From: Crocosphaera sp.
Lineage (GTDB): Bacteria > Cyanobacteriota > Cyanobacteriia > Cyanobacteriales > Microcystaceae
Assembly: GCA_030065205.1 (NCBI GenBank)
Contig: JASJDN010000035.1
Location: 1 to 37,334 of the forward strand
DNA: 37,334 bases
Direction: 5' to 3'
The stretch's first letter is position 1. Every line of letters begins with the position of its first letter. The notes beneath the pieces were generated by a model. The model did no database searches. It worked only from the letters and a program-made list of their open reading frames with translations, and had not been told where the DNA came from. Below, in pieces: positions 7,829 to 16,493 of this stretch. The position numbers and the translations under genes were made by a program.

Positions 7829-8172
7829 TCTCAGCAAAAATTTCTAGAATAGGGGCTAAACAGACTCTGGTTTATTGATTTGCATAGAAAAAATTAATAG
7901 TTAGTAAAGTAAAGGGGGTCTATCTGCGTATTTATCCAGAGTCATTGCGGGGTGATGCTCAAGATTTCCGTAGAATGCCGATAGTAGGGAATTTCTCTGA
8001 GAAGGACAATAGGAACATATAGACAAGATTCCCTACTTGGATTTTCAACCAAGACACAGCAATCAACTTATCTGTTGTTGATAGAGACTGATCGAAGGTA
8101 GTTAAGAGAGGGATGTATGTTTACCTAATTTCTTTATTATTTGCCATTTAACAATTATTTGGATGTAAGACC
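7829..8172 (+). promoter_or_regulatory. non-coding leader region of sigF with inverted repeat
   Basis: This 344-bp spacer holds no gene I can support. At 7983-7992 is AGTAGGGAAT, and its exact reverse complement ATTCCCTACT is at 8028-8037, so a 10-bp stem with a 35-nt loop can form 135 bp before the sigF start. It may be a regulatory or transcript-stability element. Because it is next to a truncated transposon it may equally be transposon debris. No clear sigma70 promoter can be assigned. Confidence 0.3.
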
Positions 8173-8958
8173 ATGACCACTCACTATCATCAATCAACTA
8201 AGAAAAAATATATAGATAGCATGGAACTGTTAAGTGCTTATGCCCGTAATCCTTCTTTAGAATTACGCAATCAGTTGGTAGAACGTAATTTAGGGTTAGT
8301 GCGTCAAGTCGCTCATCGTATTAGTCGGCAATGTTCAGAACCTTACGAAGATTTAGAACAAATTGGTTATTTAGGTTTGATTCGTGCCATCGAACGCTTT
8401 GATCCTCAACAGGGTTGTGCGTTTAGTTCCTTTGCTATTCCCTATATTCGGGGAGAAATGCTTCATTATCTTCGTGACAAAGGGAGTGTCATGAGAATTC
8501 CTAGACGTTGGCAAGAACTTTATAATAAAGCAAAAAAAATACGTAAACAATTAACGGTTACCCTCAAACGTCCTCCTGTGGATTGGGAAATTGCTGAAGC
8601 CTTGAACGTTCCCCTCGAAGAATGGAATGAATGTCAATTGGCTTTGCAAAATCGTCTCCTAGTCAGTTTAGATGCAACCATTAGTCAAAATGTGGATTGT
8701 TCCATTAGTTTTGGAGATACCTTACCGGATCAACATTATCAAGCCAAACAACGACTAGAAGAGGACCGCTTACAATTACAACGGGCCCTGAGTCAACTAG
8801 AGGAGAAAACGAAGGCAGCTATTGAATGTGTCTTTCTCCATGAACTCCCTCGCAAAGAAGCAGCCAAACAAATTGGCATTAGTCCCATGACGGTGACACG
8901 ACACCTTAAAAAAGGGATTCAACAGTTAGAATCTCTGTTAGAACCCCAAGTGGCCTAG
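8173..8958 (+). CDS. sigF: group 3 RNA polymerase sigma factor, SigF type
   Basis: A 261-residue alternative sigma factor. Region 2 is NQLVERNLGLVRQVAHRISR, EDLEQIGYLGLIRAIERFD and FSSFAIPYIRGEMLHYLRDK. Region 3 follows at about residues 115-150 (RRWQELYNKAKKIRKQL...PPVDWEIAEALNV). Region 4 has a clear helix-turn-helix (PRKEAAKQIGISPMTVTRHL, residues ~230-249). Length and layout match cyanobacterial SigF, which in Synechocystis is needed for type IV pilus genes and motility and is related to the SigB/SigF stress and sporulation class of Gram-positives. No anti-sigma or anti-anti-sigma gene is adjacent. The ATG at 8173 has only a weak ribosome-binding site. Confidence 0.85.
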   Translation: MTTHYHQSTKKKYIDSMELLSAYARNPSLELRNQLVERNLGLVRQVAHRISRQCSEPYEDLEQIGYLGLIRAIERFDPQQGCAFSSFAIPYIRGEMLHYLRDKGSVMRIPRRWQELYNKAKKIRKQLTVTLKRPPVDWEIAEALNVPLEEWNECQLALQNRLLVSLDATISQNVDCSISFGDTLPDQHYQAKQRLEEDRLQLQRALSQLEEKTKAAIECVFLHELPRKEAAKQIGISPMTVTRHLKKGIQQLESLLEPQVA

Positions 8959-8996
8959 GTGATGATCTCCAATCCTTTTCAATCCCATACGTTAAG

Positions 8997-9037
8997 GTAG
9001 GAGGGCAGGGGAAGCAGAGGGAGCAGAGGAGGAGGAG
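8997..9037. repeat. purine-rich G-tract spacer repeat
   Basis: GTAGGAGGGCAGGGGAAGCA followed by GAGGGAGCAGAGGAGGAGG lies between the convergent ends of sigF and the channel-like gene. Similar tracts occur at 14700-14740, 19818-19940 and 36899-36930, always in spacers. Confidence 0.5.
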
Positions 9038-9098
9038 TTTAGGGTCAAATGAGTAAGGGTTGATTGTCACTACCCAACCCTTACCCGCTCAGATGATT

Positions 9099-10676
9099 TT
9101 AGGAGTCTTTTTCAGAGCTTTCCGTATCCACAAACCGACCATTTAACCAAGCGCGTAGTTGTTCGGCCGCTACTTCTCGTCCCCCCAACCCAAAGGCTAA
9201 GGCAATGGCTGCAGCAATGCCTCCAACTAATAAGCCAAAGGCTAAATTAACAATATTAGGCGCAATGCCCATCTGTTGTAAGGCCATGGCAACCACAAAA
9301 ACAAGAATCGAAATGCGGGCAGTGTGGCCTAAAAATTGAGCTTGACGGGTGCCAGAATTGGTAATTAGGTTAAAGCAAAGATTGGCTAAATAGAGTCCTA
9401 AGGCCAAAACTGCCAGTCCCACTAAAACTTGACCAGCGATCGCTAATAAAGTACCAACCACAGCCCGTAAGGCTTCGATTTCGAGAATATCTACCGCCGT
9501 TAACGCAGCAATTAACATCACTGCGACTAAAACAATAATGCCAACAATTTCTGATGGGGTTTTGGTTTGAGTCGTAGGGGTTTCTTCGGTAGCAGTTTCT
9601 AGGGTTTTGGCGGTTTGAGCGATACCCAACCATTGAAAAATGTTGTTAAAGCCCACATTACTCAAAACATTACTGACCATCTCTGAGAGATATTGTCCCC
9701 CAACATAAGCTAATCCTAACACCACCGTCGCTGCAAATAATTTCGGCAAGAGATTTAAGATTTGATTGAGCATTTCCGTGGCTGGTTGGGAAATGGCTTG
9801 AATTTGCAGTGCGTCTAAAGCGGTAATGGCAACGGGAATTAAGATTAAAACGTTGACAACAGTGCCAATAATACTGGATAAGGAGTTGCCAGTGGGGTCG
9901 CCCGATAAACCAAATTTTTCCCCGATTTGATTAATGGGAGTGGTGGCTAATAAACTACTAACCACCCGTTGAATAATTTTCGCCACAACCCAACCCACGG
10001 TTCCGATAATGACGGCACCGAGAATATTGGGAATAATGGCTAAAATTTCATCGACGAGTCCTTGTACGGGAACTAAGGTACCTTCAAGATTGAGAGTACT
10101 GAGAATTGACGGCAGAAACAGTAAGAAGATAAACCAGTAAACAGCAGTCCCGATGGTTTGAGCCACCGAAAGTTGCTCATTGCCTTCTCCTAACCGTTGT
10201 TCGAGATTGAAACTCCCTAAAACGCGGGTGATCAGCATTTTAGATAAAGTCGCTAACAACCAAGCGATCGCGGAGAGAATGCCGGCCCCCAAGAGTTTCG
10301 GTAAGAAACTGGTAATTTCTTCTAGGAGGGCATTAAGCGGTTCATAAACCGCCTCAAGTTTCAGGGTGTTTAAGAAAGCAACAACGGCAAAGAGAATAAT
10401 AATCCAATAGGCAAAGTCCGATAGCCATTTTTCAATGGGAATAGAACTTCCTGATGAATCTTCCCCTGCAATCCAAGCAGCGATTTGATTATCGACTTCG
10501 GTGCTATTGAGCAGTTTTTTAACCACACCTCTAACGACAAAGGCGATCACCCAACCAACTAATAGGATGAGTACACCTTGAACCAAAGTCCAACCATCAG
10601 AATACAGTTGATTGACTAAAGACGGATCAATAATAGGGGTTTCTTGTGCTAGAAACCAGCGGGTTAAGGTAGTCAT
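9099..10676 (-). CDS. multi-TM mechanosensitive-channel-like protein with repeated TM_helix units
   Basis: A 525-residue integral membrane protein. Repeats of a two-helix unit recur, e.g. LPKLLGAGILSAIAWLLATL, IPNILGAVIIGTVGWVVAKI and LPKLFAATVVLGLAYVGGQY. Each begins with L/I-P-x-[IL]-[LF]-x-A, the 'conserved TM helix' repeat (PF05552) found at the N-terminus of some MscS-like proteins. Between the units lie long acidic or amphipathic linkers. No MscS beta-domain follows: the protein ends soon after IAAAIALAFGLGGREVAAEQ, the pore-helix-like segment, with a short charged tail. It is therefore related to MscS but not a classic channel. Likely plasma membrane, perhaps osmotic stress. AAAGG precedes the ATG. 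The gene is convergent with sigF and divergent from the kinase gene. Confidence 0.7.
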   Translation of the reverse strand: MTTLTRWFLAQETPIIDPSLVNQLYSDGWTLVQGVLILLVGWVIAFVVRGVVKKLLNSTEVDNQIAAWIAGEDSSGSSIPIEKWLSDFAYWIIILFAVVAFLNTLKLEAVYEPLNALLEEITSFLPKLLGAGILSAIAWLLATLSKMLITRVLGSFNLEQRLGEGNEQLSVAQTIGTAVYWFIFLLFLPSILSTLNLEGTLVPVQGLVDEILAIIPNILGAVIIGTVGWVVAKIIQRVVSSLLATTPINQIGEKFGLSGDPTGNSLSSIIGTVVNVLILIPVAITALDALQIQAISQPATEMLNQILNLLPKLFAATVVLGLAYVGGQYLSEMVSNVLSNVGFNNIFQWLGIAQTAKTLETATEETPTTQTKTPSEIVGIIVLVAVMLIAALTAVDILEIEALRAVVGTLLAIAGQVLVGLAVLALGLYLANLCFNLITNSGTRQAQFLGHTARISILVFVVAMALQQMGIAPNIVNLAFGLLVGGIAAAIALAFGLGGREVAAEQLRAWLNGRFVDTESSEKDS

Positions 10677-10750
10677 GATATAACCTTTGAAAAATCAAGC
10701 GGTATATTTTCGGTTTTAATATAACGAATCCCCAGTAAAGATACTATATC

Positions 10751-10771
10751 AACTCATAGTTGTTATGAGTT
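10751..10771. promoter_or_regulatory. hairpin in divergent promoter region
   Basis: AACTCATA/TATGAGTT pairs perfectly around a 5-nt loop in the 269-bp spacer between the divergent channel-like and kinase-like genes. With no T run it is more likely an operator than a terminator. The rest of the spacer shows no gene. Confidence 0.35.
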
Positions 10772-10945
10772 TAACTGATTAGATGGGGGATCATCAATCA
10801 ACGGTTCTTGATGGGGATAACAAACAATGCAGGATAATGAGAGGAAATTGCACTGTAGGTTGTTCGGTTATACTCCTGTTATAAATTTTTCAATCCGTTT
10901 ATTATTTAGGAAGTTAGAGGTGAATGTCAGAACTGAGACAAATTT

Positions 10946-12406
10946 ATGATGATTTCTGAGGCGTTATTAGAAAAATTAAGCGACATTATTAACCGTGATC
11001 CAGTGAGCAATCGGGTTCCCTCTCCATCGGAACCAACCCCCACCGAAATTGAGCAATTACGACTCAAGTCCCAAGCACAATGGGTCAGTGCGATCGCCTC
11101 TTTAGAAATTTTACTCTTATCCTACTTAGACAAGACTCCATCGGATACCCCTAACCCTCAAGGACTCATTTTATCCGCCCCGACTCCTATTCTCTGTCAC
11201 CCAGACTTAACCCATGCAGTCTGGTCAGGTATTTTTACCCTTCAACTGAGTTCACAGAGTTGGCAACAATTTCAACTACCCGGGTTTTCTGAGTCCCCCT
11301 GTAGCAACCATAAACCAAAGATTACAGAATTTCCGGTCTCTCCTCAAGATCCCTTAGCAACTGAACAATTTTGTCTAATTTTCACCCCTCAATTTTCCTT
11401 GTTGATGGTACTGGGGGAAGATAGTTTAGGGTTACCTGCGTTTCAATTTTCCTTTGATCCCGATGTGGTCTATCAAGGATGGTTAGGGTTGCGATCGCGT
11501 CTCAGTTTAGTCAATCATCCCCAACTTCCCTATGTGGAAGACTTAGTCAAACAATTGACCCCTGCTATCCCCAGTTATCAGGTGGTCACAGAATTTAGTC
11601 GTTTATTACTCCATTATTTTCCCCAAATTTCCCCGATTTTAGCTCGCAAATATCGTCACAATCAAGACTTAGAGAATATAGAGCATCAAACCGTTTCCTC
11701 TACAAAAAATGCGTTTACCCATTCTACGGTGGAAGAGTCTACGGATGTCGCTTTACTTCAAGCATTGAGTCATGAGATTCGCACCCCGTTGACCAGTATT
11801 CGTACCATGACTCGGTTATTGCTAAGAAATAAAGAATTAGACCCGAAAATGATGCGATTATTGGAAAATATTGATCAAGAATGTAGCGAACAAATTAACC
11901 GCATGGAGTTAATTTTCCGTGCTACAGAATTAAAAAGTAAAGCGCATCATAATTCTTCTGTCGAATTAGTGAGAACTTCTTTAGATAGCTTATTCCATCA
12001 ATCTATTCCCCGTTGGAAGCGACAAGCACAACGACGTAACGTTAATTTAGAGGTAGGACTTCCCAAAAAATTACCTCAAGTAGTGAGTGATCCAGGAATG
12101 TTGGATCAAGTGTTAAGCGGGTTAATTGAAAAATGTACCCGTAGTTTATCCGGTGGGGGAGAAATCAAAGTACAAGTGAGTACCGCCGGTCATCAATTAA
12201 AAGTACAATTTCAGACAGAATCTTATCGACAACATAACCCGTTTAAAGCGTTGGGACAACTGTTATTATTACAACCAGAAACTGGGAGTGTTAGTTTAAA
12301 TTTAGATGTAACCAAAAACCTCTTTAATCGTTTGGGGGGGAAATTAATTGTCCGTCAGCGATCGCAACAAGGAGAGATTTTTACAATCTTTTTACCCTTA
12401 ACGTAA
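10946..12406 (+). CDS. sensor histidine-kinase-like protein with degenerate ATP-binding half
   Basis: A 486-residue soluble protein. The N-terminal ~250 residues form an unassigned sensor part with no transmembrane segments. A clear H-box is present at about residue 275 (LLQALSHEIRTPLTSIRTMT), so the phospho-accepting His and dimerisation helices are there. The HATPase half is weak: where N-L-x-x-N-A is expected it reads LSGLIEKCTRSL. No DxGxG is seen, and only the final part (NLFNRLGGKLIVRQRSQQGEIFTIFLPL) resembles the kinase C-terminus. It may therefore be a phosphotransfer or scaffold protein rather than an active kinase. No response regulator gene is adjacent. A second ATG follows directly at 10949. 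A short leader ORF (MSELRQIYDDF, 10924-10959) with a better ribosome-binding site overlaps the start and could couple translation. Confidence 0.7.
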   Translation: MMISEALLEKLSDIINRDPVSNRVPSPSEPTPTEIEQLRLKSQAQWVSAIASLEILLLSYLDKTPSDTPNPQGLILSAPTPILCHPDLTHAVWSGIFTLQLSSQSWQQFQLPGFSESPCSNHKPKITEFPVSPQDPLATEQFCLIFTPQFSLLMVLGEDSLGLPAFQFSFDPDVVYQGWLGLRSRLSLVNHPQLPYVEDLVKQLTPAIPSYQVVTEFSRLLLHYFPQISPILARKYRHNQDLENIEHQTVSSTKNAFTHSTVEESTDVALLQALSHEIRTPLTSIRTMTRLLLRNKELDPKMMRLLENIDQECSEQINRMELIFRATELKSKAHHNSSVELVRTSLDSLFHQSIPRWKRQAQRRNVNLEVGLPKKLPQVVSDPGMLDQVLSGLIEKCTRSLSGGGEIKVQVSTAGHQLKVQFQTESYRQHNPFKALGQLLLLQPETGSVSLNLDVTKNLFNRLGGKLIVRQRSQQGEIFTIFLPLT

Positions 12407-12410
12407 AATT

Positions 12411-12450
12411 ACTGAGATAACTCAAAAGAGTAAAATCTCTGAGTCAATTT
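12411..12450 (+). terminator. possible terminator after the kinase-like gene
   Basis: ACTGAGAT, AACTC, then GAGT and ATCTCTGAGT can pair as nested stems just past the stop codon, followed by CAATTTTAT. The stem is AT-rich and the T run imperfect, so this is tentative. Confidence 0.35.
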
Positions 12451-12856
12451 TATCTTGTCTAACCTTTCTAGGGTAGTAAATCTACTAAATACGAATTGTA
12501 CTTTTATCTAACTGATGTTGATCCCTTCAGGATTTTGAGTATTTTTAATATTTTTTCCATAAGATGTAAATTTAACCCTTTAACGTGGGAACAATAAGAA
12601 TGTAGCTATAACTAATATTTTTTTGACTCAATATTTGAGGTTTCTTGCTGTTAAAGCTTGATGACCGCACTGTTGTTGTTTGTCCCTATCAAGAATGCCA
12701 TTTCGATCAATCCTATTGATTATCAGGCTTTCGCACCTTTTGTTTTTGATCCATACTCCCGTTGACTTCTAGTTAGCAGGATTAAACTGTAGCAACTTAA
12801 GAAATATTGACTATTACGTAAATTGCTTTCAGTAATTTTTCTGAATCTTTTTAATA

Positions 12857-12894
12857 AACTCTCTAAAAAACTATTTTTTTAGAGTTAAGAGTTT
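12857..12894. promoter_or_regulatory. AT-rich hairpin upstream of the phenolic-acid gene cluster
   Basis: CTCTAAAAAA pairs with TTTTTTTAGAG around a 3-nt loop (12861-12884), and outer AAACTCT/AGAGTT sequences extend it. It is 48 bp upstream of the first gene of the cluster and could be a terminator of upstream transcription, an operator or an attenuator. The remainder of the 535-bp spacer (12407-12941) holds no gene I can support. Confidence 0.4.
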
Positions 12895-12941
12895 ATTATT
12901 CCAATTAATCTTCAAACATATTTAAATGAGGAAATAAAACA

Positions 12942-13625
12942 GTGACTAAACTGGAAAATGGGAAACATGACTTAAGTAGTCAAAAATCAAAAGATAGTCC
13001 AGTAAGGCTAGAAGAGATCGTTTATGTTTTTGATTTAAACAAACTGACAGATAATTGTCAAAACAACAAAATAATGAGAAATGATTTGCAAAAATCCCTC
13101 AAACATTCTCATCTCAATCCTTCTTCTTTAAGCACTTTTCAAAGAATTTTACTAACGACGAATGGAACTGTTACAGATATCTTAGAAGCCTATCTTTTTG
13201 AGCAAATCCAATTAATCAAACTTTCAGAAAAATTAATCGATATAGAACATGATATTCCGAATATACAGGTAAAAAAAGGAGACAAAGTTATCGAACGAGA
13301 GGTACTGCTTAGGGGAAAAATCAGCCGTAGAAATTTTATCTATGCCAGTTCAGTTGTGTTAGTTGATAATCTCCATGAGCGATTTAAAAACGAACTGCTA
13401 ACAACCAAAACCCCCATTGGTAAACTCTGGTTTGAACAAAAAGTTGAAAACTTTAAAGAAATTATTGATTCGGGTAAAGAACCCGCTCAAGAATTAGCCA
13501 ATTATTTTAATGTTGATCCCGAAGAAAATGTATTGTTTCGGACTTATGTCGTCTTTTCGCAAAAAAAACCGACCATGATTATCACTGAAAAGTTTCCTGA
13601 GAGCTATTTTCTCCAAAATTTCTAA
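12942..13625 (+). CDS. chorismate pyruvate-lyase family protein (DUF98/UbiC-like)
   Basis: 227 residues. The conserved core begins at about residue 63 with LSTFQRILLTTNGTVTDILE, followed by VIEREVLLRG, a YASSVV strand and LLTTKTPIGKLWFE. It ends with LFRTYVVFSQKKPTMIITEK and FPESYF. These are the landmarks of the DUF98/chorismate-lyase family (PF01947), which releases pyruvate from chorismate to give 4-hydroxybenzoate; in Synechocystis a relative serves plastoquinone synthesis. The first ~60 residues are divergent and polar. The start is GTG 12942 with AGGAAATAAAAC upstream. It heads a co-directional run with a permease, an FMO and a 4-hydroxybenzoate hydroxylase, which supports a 4-hydroxybenzoate-supplying role. 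Family assignment is good; activity is inferred. Confidence 0.72.
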   Translation: MTKLENGKHDLSSQKSKDSPVRLEEIVYVFDLNKLTDNCQNNKIMRNDLQKSLKHSHLNPSSLSTFQRILLTTNGTVTDILEAYLFEQIQLIKLSEKLIDIEHDIPNIQVKKGDKVIEREVLLRGKISRRNFIYASSVVLVDNLHERFKNELLTTKTPIGKLWFEQKVENFKEIIDSGKEPAQELANYFNVDPEENVLFRTYVVFSQKKPTMIITEKFPESYFLQNF

Positions 13626-13677
13626 CACTAAAAAACTTAGCTGATATCTTACTAAATTTTTGCAGATCAACTTTCCC

Positions 13678-14649
13678 ATGTCTATTTCCAAACGCACTGT
13701 TATTGTGTCAATTCCTCTCATTGTCTGGACAGCGTGGCTAACCATACTCAGTCCTTTTCATGCCATTTCGTACTTAATCAACTATTGGGAAAGTTCTTTA
13801 ACCATGATTTTTGGTTCGATGATTGCTGGGGGAACCAGTATGGGAGGAGGAGCCGTTGCCTTTCCTGTTTTCACCAAAGTGCTTCAGGTTACTCCCCACG
13901 ATGCCAAAGTATTTTCCCTAGCTATTCAGAGTATCGGTATGAGTTCTGCTGCCTTAGCAATCTGCTTAACAGGAATCAAAGTGGAGTGGAAAGCAATTCG
14001 TTGGGGAAGTCTAGGGGGGGTTTTAGGGGTTTTTCTAGGCTTGCGTTTTTTAGCCCCCTTTTTGCCTCCAGATGTCATTAAGATGTCTTTTACCATGATG
14101 GTTGCTAGTTTTGGCGTTACCTTACTGGTATTAAATCGAGGCATCAGAAATTATCATGTCGCCATGCCTGTTTGGAGGCATCAAGAACGGGGCATCTTAA
14201 TCTTAGCGGGATTTCTCGGCGGAGTCATGAGTGGACTGGTTGGCACTGGGATCGATATTTTTACGTTCTCAGTCATGGTTGTGTTATTTCACTTTTGTGA
14301 AACCGTCGCCACACCCACATCCGTCATCATGATGGCTTTCAACGCAGTGACTGGATTTTTCTTACAACTATTCGTCTTGCATGATTTTAGTGAACTCGTC
14401 CTTAGTTACTGGTTAGCATCCATCCCTGTTGTGGTCATCGGCGCACCTCTGGGGGCAATGTTATGTAGCCTAATGCCGCGACAAACCATCGTCCATATCT
14501 TAATTGGGTTGATTTCAATCGAAGTCACCACCTCCTTGGCCCTGATTCCTTTAACACCCATAACCGTTTACGCAAGCTTAATTGCCTTAGTGATCTTTTC
14601 CTACCTGAATTATTTAATGTATCGCAACCCAGCCATAGGAAATTCCTGA
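13678..14649 (+). CDS. TauE/SafE-family permease
   Basis: About 323 residues with eight or nine hydrophobic helices. Family marks are the N-terminal glycine-rich loop GGTSMGGGAVAFPVF, then TPHDAKVFSLAIQSIGM in the first half, and GGVMSGLVGTGIDIFTF with ATPTSVIMMAFNAV in the second, the inverted pseudo-repeat of TauE/SafE (PF01925). Members move small anions such as sulfite, sulfoacetate or organic acids. Here the position between a chorismate-lyase-like gene and two monooxygenases suggests export of an aromatic acid, which is inference. I prefer the ATG at 13678 over the in-frame TTG at 13660; neither has a strong ribosome-binding site. It lies 52 bp after the preceding stop, so co-transcription is plausible. 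Confidence 0.75.
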   Translation: MSISKRTVIVSIPLIVWTAWLTILSPFHAISYLINYWESSLTMIFGSMIAGGTSMGGGAVAFPVFTKVLQVTPHDAKVFSLAIQSIGMSSAALAICLTGIKVEWKAIRWGSLGGVLGVFLGLRFLAPFLPPDVIKMSFTMMVASFGVTLLVLNRGIRNYHVAMPVWRHQERGILILAGFLGGVMSGLVGTGIDIFTFSVMVVLFHFCETVATPTSVIMMAFNAVTGFFLQLFVLHDFSELVLSYWLASIPVVVIGAPLGAMLCSLMPRQTIVHILIGLISIEVTTSLALIPLTPITVYASLIALVIFSYLNYLMYRNPAIGNS

Positions 14650-14650
14650 G

Positions 14651-14790
14651 GGTTTTATAGCAGTTTTCAATTGGGTGTATCAATATTCTAGTCAAGTTGA
14701 GTGTGGGGAGTGTGGGAGGGGTGGGAAGTGTGGGGGGGGAATTTTTATGTTCATCGTTAGTCTATTGATTTGAAAACTGCTTTTAAACCA
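14651..14790. repeat. MITE-like element with 12-bp inverted ends
   Basis: AGCAGTTTTCAA at 14659-14670 has its exact reverse complement at 14770-14781. Outside both arms the similarity continues (GGTTTTAT versus GGTTTAAA), so the element spans about 140 bp. The interior carries a G-rich tract (GTGTGGGGAGTGTGGGAGGG) like those elsewhere in the window. It lies between the permease and FMO genes and may have inserted into an operon. Confidence 0.5.
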
Positions 14791-14800
14791 AGAATCAGCG

Positions 14801-16456
14801 ATGGAAAAAACAGACAACATCTCAACACAGGAAAACAACAAAATGAACGAGCTTAACTCTATGTTTGATTGCATTGTTATTGGAGCCGGTCCGGGTGGCT
14901 TAGTCACCACCAAAGAATTACTCGAACAAGGGGTAAGTAATGTCCTTTGCTTAGAGCAAGCAGAAACCATAGGAGGGGTTTTTGCCAATACTTATGACAA
15001 TTTAGTGTTAACGTCTTCTTGCACCTATAGTATGTTTTCAGATTTCTGGATGGGTGATGGACAACAACAGGAATTCTGGACAAAAGACCAAATTGTTGAC
15101 TACTGGCAACGGTACGGCAAATATTTTGGGGTTCTGGATAAAATCCGTTTCCATTCCCGAGTTGTGGCAATTACCCCTCAAGGGGACGATGGCTGGAACA
15201 TTCAAATTGCCTCTGGAGAAACGTTTCAGACGAAACGCGTTGCCTTAGCCATCGGTAACAATAGTATTCCCAGTTATCCTGAGTGGAAAGATTCATTAAC
15301 TCAAGTAGAATTTTCCCATTCCAAACAATACCGTAACGCTAATCACTTTGTCGGTAAAAATATCTTAGTTGTTGGGGGTGGGGAATCAGGCTCAGACGTA
15401 GCCTTAGAAATTTCTCGTGTTGCCAAAAATTGTTGGGTTAGCCTTCGCAGTTCAACCGGTTGGATCACCCCCAGGAAACGAGGGGAACGGGCTGCTGACA
15501 TTGCCACACATCGGGGTTTATACGGACTACCCAAAGAATATGGATCAGTCTTTAGTCAACTGATCACTGAAGCAGAATTGAGTAAACAACATCCCATTCA
15601 TGATGCGATCGTGGAACTGAATAGTAAGGTTAAAGTCCAAAACGGAATCTGGGGAACCTACGGCACGAAAACCTTATCCTTGCCCAAAGCAATGGTGCAT
15701 CATGGATGTCAAATAGTCGGCGAAATTTTAAAAGTAGAAAATGGTGGCAAAACCTTAATCACCGTAGAAGGAGAAACCTTAGACCAAGTTGATGCAGTGG
15801 TATTTTGCACCGGTTATAAAAACTATGTGCCTTTCCTTCCAGAGCAACTGAAGCAGATTGACCCCCGCACTTGTTATAAACATATGTTTGATACTCAATA
15901 TGGAGACAGACTGGTTTGGATTGGTTGGGCAAGACCCGGGTTTGGTAGTCAGTTTCCCATTATGGAAATGCAAGCTCGACTGTTTGCTCTCATTTGCACC
16001 GAACAATTGACGCTTCCCAGTTATGAAGAAATGGAGCAAACCATCTCGAAGGATCGAGATAAATACTTAAAACAGTTTGAACATAACGCTGCTCGAATCC
16101 GAAGCTTGGTTGATTATCATGCTTACATGGATGACCTAGCTAACATAATTGGTTGTCAACCCCCATTGTGGCAATACTTTTTCTTACATACTCCTCTTTG
16201 GCTTCGTATGGTGTACGGTGCGACTCAAGCGACTCAGTTTCGGTTACGAGGCCCGGGTCAAAAAGAAGCCTTGGCTCAGAAATTAATCGCTAAGTTACCC
16301 ATCAGTCCCTTCAATCACGTGGTCAAAGCGGGCTTAAAAGGCCGTGTCATTTATGGATTGAAAGCCTTAACTCAACCCTTGCTCAAACCCCTACATTGGG
16401 CAAAAAGTTTAGTCCCCAACTGGGTTCCCTCTGATTCACTGACCAAAAGTGTTTAA
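14801..16456 (+). CDS. FMO-like flavin-dependent monooxygenase
   Basis: A 551-residue two-dinucleotide-binding-domain flavoprotein. The FAD motif is GAGPGG at residues 28-33, following FDCIVI. The NADPH motif is GGGESG at 192-197, following KNILVV. The FMO-type signature region FSHSKQYRN (171-179) sits just before it, close to the F-x-G-x3-H-x3-Y pattern. VFCTGYKNYVPF (~340) is the usual ATG-like motif before the C-terminal domain. The C-terminal ~110 residues are basic and unlike classical FMOs. Members oxygenate N, S or carbonyl carbon in small molecules. The substrate is unknown, but the next gene is a 4-hydroxybenzoate hydroxylase, so an aromatic acid or its derivative is plausible. ATG 14801 is used; ATG 14843 is an alternative. 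Confidence 0.8.
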   Translation: MEKTDNISTQENNKMNELNSMFDCIVIGAGPGGLVTTKELLEQGVSNVLCLEQAETIGGVFANTYDNLVLTSSCTYSMFSDFWMGDGQQQEFWTKDQIVDYWQRYGKYFGVLDKIRFHSRVVAITPQGDDGWNIQIASGETFQTKRVALAIGNNSIPSYPEWKDSLTQVEFSHSKQYRNANHFVGKNILVVGGGESGSDVALEISRVAKNCWVSLRSSTGWITPRKRGERAADIATHRGLYGLPKEYGSVFSQLITEAELSKQHPIHDAIVELNSKVKVQNGIWGTYGTKTLSLPKAMVHHGCQIVGEILKVENGGKTLITVEGETLDQVDAVVFCTGYKNYVPFLPEQLKQIDPRTCYKHMFDTQYGDRLVWIGWARPGFGSQFPIMEMQARLFALICTEQLTLPSYEEMEQTISKDRDKYLKQFEHNAARIRSLVDYHAYMDDLANIIGCQPPLWQYFFLHTPLWLRMVYGATQATQFRLRGPGQKEALAQKLIAKLPISPFNHVVKAGLKGRVIYGLKALTQPLLKPLHWAKSLVPNWVPSDSLTKSV

Positions 16457-16493
16457 GCAAAAAGTGACAAATTTAGTAACACCTGAATGAATT

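Noticed and set aside
12407..12941. A hidden gene in the 535-bp spacer before the phenolic-acid cluster
   Set aside because: All frames are broken by stops and only a hairpin and a possible terminator are visible.
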